Origin: Biancaea sappan | Taxonomy: Eukaryota; Streptophyta; Magnoliopsida; Fabales; Fabaceae | Direction: 5' to 3' | Assembly (NCBI GenBank): GCA_037074585.1 | Contig: CM073495.1 | Span: forward strand, 23,789,001-23,853,000 | DNA length: 64,000 bases | Position numbers and translations under genes: made by a program | Notes under the pieces: generated by a model | Databases searched by the model: none | What the model was told of the DNA's origin: nothing | The model's input: only the letters and a program-made list of their open reading frames with translations | Part shown: piece after piece, positions 58,346-64,000 of the stretch | Numbering within the stretch: position 1 is the first letter of the stretch | Layout: each line of letters starts with the position of its first letter

Positions 58346-60121
58346 CTTTGATGAGGAAATACTTCATGTTTTTGGATCCTTGATGGAGAATCATACTGGC
58401 AGCATTCAGTGGTTAAAAATGAACTTGGAAGATGCTTCACATAGTGGCAGGTATTTTGTTTTAAAATATTATCTGGTACAAATTATAGAAAAGGGAGTAA
58501 GGAAAAAAAAAATATTAATCAATAAAATATATGACAGAACTAGACACGTCAGTGAGGTTAGTTAGAAAAGAGCCCATAAAATAGTGGAAACTACAGTAAA
58601 GCAACAACAGGAAATTAAGTGACAACTCAACAATCAACTCACAAGACAATAATTAAAATGTGGTAAACACAGAAATAATAAACACACAGTCTGAGATAAC
58701 AATTCCAGAATTCGAGAGGTTTAGAGTTCTGCCAACCTAACTCCAATATTTTCCATGCCCTTCCACCTCATTATCAAATTGAAATTCGAATTATGACTCA
58801 CTAAGCTAGATTCCGAATCTGTGAATTATATAGAATCATAAGATTCATGATTACAATTGAAAATATTATAGATATGTTCTATAACATAAATAACATAATT
58901 TATTCTATAAGTTTAAATCATAAATAAAGTAATAAATATAAAAGCAAAAAATTTATCATAAATCATACGTAATATAAGTCATAAGACAACTATATAAGTA
59001 ATCAATTCAAGTTTAAAAGACTCAAAACTAATAATTTTCCTATTCCAATAACAAAAAATCTCTTATTTAATGAGATTTCAATTTTCAAATTTCAATTAGA
59101 GAATATGAGATTTACAATTAACAGTAACATTGTGTAAGTGTAAAGTTGTAATCTACTAATCCTTCCTAAGCCCAGGTCCATCAGTCACGAAATACCCAAA
59201 AAAAAAAAGCAACTAGAGTACCAGCTTACTAAATGCTACGTTTGACACATGGGTGAATAAGCATTATTGATTAATATTTTTTTGTTCCTCACTCCCTCGT
59301 CTATAATTTGTACCAGACCCAACATATTTTTAGCCTTGTAAGAGTACTTGCTTAACTTTTATGCTTTAAGAATATTTTTGTGAGTAACTATATCATAATC
59401 ATTACAGGAGTGCAAAGAGGAAGAGAGACATTAAGGGAGAATCAGAAATCGTTGAGCAAGATAATACAATAGGGAAAACAGTTTCCTTGGACATTTTCCA
59501 CAAAATGAAAAAGTCAAAGAAAGAAAAAACTAGGGAGGAATCTTGAAGTTGAAAGTAACATTGTACTTCTATTTTGTGATGTAATTTGTGTTCTCAGGTA
59601 ACTTTTCTACTTTAAGAAAGAGACAAGATTATGCATTTGATGTTACGAAATTTGATGATGATTGTGATGAGGATGGCCTCTGTTGTTACTTGTCTGCATT
59701 AAGTACTCGAAGATATTCATTTTCGGTACGTACATGCTTGAAATTCAGAAGCATCAACACTTAAGATACCAGTTGTGTAACTTGTTTTTGTCTTAGACGC
59801 ATGCCAGACTCGATTAGCAAGAATTTTTTTTTTTTTTAAAAAAGGTCAGAATTCAACTCTTTTTAAACATGTTTCAGCACTCGGCAGATGTACCCTAAAT
59901 ATATTTTCATTGTCCATGCAGATTATTTGATGCATTAAATATCTATAAAGGTTATTTCTTAGTGTCTTGAATTTTGAATTATATCATGTCTTCGTGTCTC
60001 ATGTCCTGTACACGTCATACTTTAGCTATTTCTTACGTAATTTTTTGGCTGCTATTTTTGTTTTTCTTGCAGAGTTTTCACATTTGCTTGCGGCTTGACG
60101 ACTGTCTCATGCCCAAGAAAT
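58346..60121 (+). pseudogene. exons of an unrecognised gene, 3' part (possibly broken)
   Basis: Exon at 58346-58450 follows TTTGCAG and ends CAG/GTATTT; it encodes FDEEILHVFGSLMENHTGSI and QWLKMNLEDASHSG. The next exon, 59408-59546 after ATTACAG, joins in phase (AG|G) and encodes SAKRKRDIKGESEIVEQDNT and a Lys-rich tail (HKMKKSKKEKTREES, stop). A further exon 59598-59725 (after TTCTCAG, before GTACGT) encodes LRKRQDYAFDVTKFDDDCDE and joins in phase 0 to 60073-60121, which ends SFHICLRLDDCLMPKK-stop. The last two do not join in frame to the earlier ones, so either an exon is missing, they are untranslated, or the gene has decayed. The splice sites and open phases look real. I do not recognise the protein. 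Confidence 0.5.
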
Positions 60122-60259
60122 AGCAGCTTCAAGAGCCACGAAGAGACAGAAATGAGAAGGCTAGACTCTGGGAAAACTTAACACTGCCTTGGGTTAGTTT
60201 TGCTTTTATACACTGACAGAGCTTTATATACAAGCATGAAAACTCAAATTTATTGCTAT

Positions 60260-61450
60260 CTTTGTGTTCTGTGTGGCCCCGATTTGAAAACAATGTTTTA
60301 TATAGTTCTGATTTGAGTAACCTGTCTTATGGATCCATCAGGCAAATCAACAATTATGGGATGTGTTATAGTAGAAATATTTTCAGAGAGATCTTTGTTA
60401 GTGCACATATGGGTGGTAGCTCTAGAATCAATGATCCAGGAACCGTTCTTGATGTGATCAAGACTATTAAATTTTAATTGAGAAATAGTGTTAGTAATTA
60501 AAGTAACGGAGAAGGTACCTGCTTATTCATGTGTTGCGGAAGAACTCATTTTACCTGCATTATTGCTAGTAAACACCATATTAACAGTATGATCGTCATT
60601 TTGCATTTTCGCCTTTTTTTTGTCGAGTTCTTGTTGCAATCCCTGTAACATACTCGTGACCGAGCCTTGCTTAGTTGTTGTCTCATCAGTTTTTTCAAGA
60701 GATGCTCCGTTCGCATCCATTTTAACAGAGTAAGCATTCTCCCTTTGTGCTTTAAGCTGCTTATACCACTCTGGGTACTCTTAGTTAGAAACATGTTTCC
60801 CTTGCGTGCTCGGGAATGTTGCAGTAGTCACAGTATTTGGTAGCTTTATCATTTTCATGTCCTCTTCCTTGTTGGAATCTAGAGTGTCTGCCACCTTCTT
60901 TTTCGCACTGCACGTTCATTCAGGGACGAGAGTCAGACAGGCTAATTCGTCCCAATTTTTCTTCAATTTTGTGTAGCATTGTGCTACAGTCAAATTGCCT
61001 TGAGTTATGGTGGAAATATCCCTCTGAATCTGATATAAGAGTGGCCCATTGCACTTTCTGAATCTTTCTTGTAGTTCATCCCATAATTCCTTAGCAGAAT
61101 TCACATACAGAAAAGCCTCGACTATATCCTTAGATATAGAATTAAGGATCCAGAACTTAACCATACAATCTACTTTCTGCCACTGTTCGAATTTCGGTTC
61201 TTTCTCTTCCGGTTGCTTACATTTACAGTTGATGAAGCCGAGTTTTGTCTTGGCACCTAGGGCTATCTTGATGGAGCGACTCTAGGTTAAGTAATTGTTT
61301 CTAAAAAGTAAAGATGTGGTCAAGTTCGTACCGGGTTCTGCAGGGTAAGTGGATCTTCATTTGCTGCGTTATTCATTTCACTAGTAGACGTCTTGAGGAT
61401 GACGATCGAGAATCTTTATGGATCGTAACAACGCTATGATACCATATAAG
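60260..61450 (-). pseudogene. Copia fragment: primer site, gag and start of protease
   Basis: On the minus strand: primer site TGGTATCATAGCG (about 61430-61443), MNNAANEDP (start near 61376), then in shifted frames SIKIALGAKTKLGFINCKCK, MVKFWILNSISKDIVEAFLY, AKELWDELQERF and GPLLYQIQRDIS (UBN2-type gag). After a gap in frame comes ETTTKQGSVTSMLQGLQQEL, then GSWIIDSRATTHMCTNKDLS, the Copia protease active-site region with DSG changed to DSR, and VDLPDGSIRQV. Similarity ends near 60295. Integrase and RT are absent, so the copy is truncated. Confidence 0.82.
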
Positions 61451-61454
61451 ATTC

Positions 61455-61755
61455 TAGATGAATTGAATACTTCATGAATTATTAACCAAAAACATGTTTA
61501 CATCAGGTAGAAAAGTAAGTCAATTATTCGTGCTCGGCCTATGAATATATATGCACAAAAACTTAAAACCGAAATAACAGAAAAACCTTCTTACCAACTG
61601 CTAACCTCACGACATCGTTTTACGAGAGAATATAAAGAGCCCATAACACGAAATGATGTCGCTTAACATTTAACATAAATCAGAAATAAATAAATGACGT
61701 CACACAGACCAAGACAACTAAAATGCTGATAACTGGAACTTGCTGATTGGTTATC
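61455..61755 (-). repeat. probable LTR of the adjoining Copia fragment
   Basis: This stretch lies directly upstream (minus-strand sense) of the primer site, where the 5' LTR must be. It is less AT-rich than its surroundings. Its exact ends and any target duplication could not be fixed. Confidence 0.5.
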
Positions 61756-61764
61756 TTCTCCAAT

Positions 61765-62600
61765 TTGTACAAAATATTTATTAATTTAGTCATTCATATA
61801 ATTATCTTTTTAATTTGGTCTTTTACATATAAATATTTTACAGTTTAACGCATCACATATCAAATATGTTTTAACTTAGTTACTCATAAAATTATCTTTT
61901 TAATTTGACCCTTTACATATAAATATTTTTCAATTTTCTCCTTCATATAAAATATTTCTCAATTTTGTCACTCATAAAATTTTTTAAAATTTTTGCCTTT
62001 ATATATGAATATTTTTCAATTTGGACTCTCACATATGAAATATTTCTTAATTTAGTCATTCATAAAATTAATTATCTTTTCAATTTGATCCTTTATATAT
62101 GGATATTTTTTAATTTACCCCCTCACATGAAATATTTCTCAATTTAGTAACTCATAAGATTATCTTTCCAATTTGGTCATTCACATATGGATATTTTTCA
62201 ATTTGGTCCCTTAAAATAAAATATTTCTCTATTTAGTCATTCACAAAGTTATCTTTTTAATTTGGTCCTTCACATGTGGATATTTTTCAAAATGGTCCAT
62301 CACATGAAATATTTCTCAATTTATTAACTCATAAAAATCTTTTAAATTTGGACCTTCACAGATAGATATTTTTTAATTTGGTCCCTCACATATAAAATAT
62401 TATTAATTTAGTCACTGATAAAATTATATTTTCAATTTAGTCCTTCACATACAAATATTTTTTTAATTTATCTCTCACATATAAAATATTTCTCAATTTA
62501 GTCATTCATAAAATCATATTTTCAATTTAGTCCTTCACATATGAATATTTTTCAATTTAGTCCCTAAAAAATAAATATGTTTTCAATAATGTCATTTTAT
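61765..62600. repeat. minisatellite, about 88-bp unit, nine copies
   Basis: TCAYTCATAAAATTATCTTT-type blocks occur at about 61791, 61881, 61967, 62058, 62149, 62238, 62324, 62413 and 62500, giving periods of 86-91 bp. Each unit consists of two related halves of about 44 bp built on CAATTTGGTCC-TCACATAT-ATATTTTT. Copies are diverged, so the array is not recent. Confidence 0.9.
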
Positions 62601-63160
62601 CAATTTGTTATCAAGTTGACCTAATTTAACAATAATATTTTTATATTTTAAAAATTAAGAGGAATAATTTTATAAAATTTTCAAATATTCTTAAGAATAT
62701 TGACATGAAACAAACATAGAAAAAATTTTCATGAATATGGAAGAATATTCTCATAAATGTTTGTAATAAACCAAGCATTAAATGTCGCATCTTTGGAAAT
62801 ATAAGAATACATGTACCAAATAGATTCCGTATTGTCTAGAGTTGATGCGCGAACTATACTCTATAGTTCAAGTGTAGTTCGCGCCTCAGCCGTTAGATAA
62901 TGTCAAATTCAGTTGTTTAGATAGCGCCACGTGTCCCATGTATTCCACCCACCTTCATACTTTTTTATTTTAGTTGAGGCTTACACTGGCATGATTGCTC
63001 TGGCAAGTCTGCTTCCATTTTCTCACTTCCTTCCTTGTTTTTATTTCAGTTGGGCCCTTCTTCTAAAACTTATTTGCAATGAAGTCCTTCTTGACTCCAC
63101 TCAAATTGAAACTTGAATCTCCAAAAAAATTTTCCTTTCAAAAAGGCCCCTGAAACTTCC
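62601..63160. other. intergenic DNA with a short GC-rich hairpin
   Basis: AT-rich. At 62847-62884 GCGCGAACTA and TAGTTCGCGC are inverted around ATAGTTCAAG-like sequence, followed by GCCACGTG at about 62926. No gene recognised. Confidence 0.5.
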
Positions 63161-63162
63161 AT

Positions 63163-64000
63163 TTTATTTTTTTGGAACTCAAATAAAACTCATTTCAATT
63201 AAATACCATGATCACTTTATTCTCTTTAAACTTGTTCACTTTAGTCCCTATTCGTCACTTTCATGCTTTTCTTTCACAGTTTGATCCTCCAAAGTAGTCC
63301 ACAATTTTATTTTTAGTAATGATATGATTTAATCTATCATTTTTACCCAAAAAATACAAGAAATGAATTAAAATTTGAGTTTCAAAGTTTACCTTTTATT
63401 CACTTAGGTCCTTAGTCACAATTTTCCTTTTGTCAATTTTTTATATAAACTCGTTTTCTACTTCGCCTAAGTCCCTAGTTTTAGAATACATTTTTTCTTT
63501 GTGAAAATCATCCCCTACAAACTTTTTAATTTGTTCAATTTAGTCCCTATTCTTCACTTGCATGCTTTTTTTCTTATGGTTTGGTCCTCTAAATCAGTCC
63601 ATAATTTCATTTTTAGTCATAATATGATTCAATCTATCATTTATACCTGAGAACAATACAAGAAATGAATTAAAATTCAAGTTTTAAAGTTTACCTTTTA
63701 TTCACTTAGGTATAAATGATAGATTAATTGAATGATAGATTGTATTGTTTTTGGGTAGAAATGATAGATTTAATTATATTATGACTAAAAATGAAATTAT
63801 GGACTAATTTGGATGATCAAACTGTGAGAAAAAAGTATGAAAAAAAAAGAACACGAACTAAAGTAAACAAGTTTCAGGGGAATAAAGTGATCATGGTATT
63901 TAATTGAAATGAGTTTCATTTGAGTTCCAAAAAAATAAAAGCTATATTCTTAAACTAAGGACTTAGATGAAGTAGAAGATCAGTTTATATCAAAAATTAG
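63163..64000. repeat. large inverted repeat, continuing beyond the window
   Basis: 63163-63415 (GGAACTCAAATAAAACTCAT, TACCATGATCACTTTATTC, ...ATTCACTTAGGTCC) has a direct second copy of its inner part at about 63520-63712 and an inverted copy at 63712-63945 (ATAAAGTGATCATGGTATTT, GAGTTTCATTTGAGTTCC). 63428-63492 is also inverted at 63955-64000 (GGACTTAGATGAAGTAGAAG). The last pairing reaches the edge, so the full structure is longer. Confidence 0.85.

Overview
This is eukaryotic, plant nuclear DNA, almost certainly from a dicot. It is AT-rich and gene-poor. Its transposons are typical of plants: a CACTA element with TNP2- and TNPA-type genes, a Mutator-like element (MULE) carrying a plant mobile domain gene, Copia elements primed by initiator-Met tRNA, and solo LTRs beginning TGTCAC. 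It also holds TTTAGGG telomere-like units and a block resembling plant mitochondrial DNA. I cannot name the species.

Layout. 1-1.8 kb: decayed Copia pieces on the minus strand. 2.84-14.75 kb: a CACTA element whose transposase genes read on the minus strand (TNP2-like 11.84-8.17 kb, then TNPA-like 8.09-4.66 kb). A solo LTR (4996-6581, TSD CGATA) has landed in a TNPA exon. 15.8-19.2 kb: a MITE, one copy of a non-coding module that recurs at 48-52.7 kb (this copy is split by a 776-bp insertion with TSD TACTTGAC), and a Copia stub. 21.19-46.38 kb: one MULE, recognised by matching inverted ends, with a broken transposase (plus strand) and a broken plant mobile domain gene (minus strand) facing each other. 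Inside it are a 10.8-kb gag-only LTR retrotransposon (25791-36624, TSD AATCT), a solo LTR in one of that element's LTRs (34469-36419), another solo LTR (37058-39417, TSD GTATA), and about 3.3 kb of mitochondrial-looking DNA (about 42.96-46.26 kb). 47.96-52.68 kb: two tandem copies of the module, one split by the MITE. 54.3-54.6 kb: the one convincing intact host gene, a 91-residue EF-hand protein, followed by a 647-bp foldback element and a small CACTA derivative. 58.3-60.1 kb: exons of an unrecognised gene. 60.26-61.45 kb: a Copia gag/protease fragment. 61.76-62.6 kb: an array of about 88-bp units. 63.16 kb to the end: a large inverted repeat that runs out of the window.

The window is mainly a record of nested insertions: target duplications give the order of events. 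The most unusual signal is a sequence module (an array of short GC-rich palindromes followed by a conserved stretch of about 85 bp) shared by the LTRs of two families that otherwise look unrelated. All transposon genes appear broken by stops, frameshifts or insertions.
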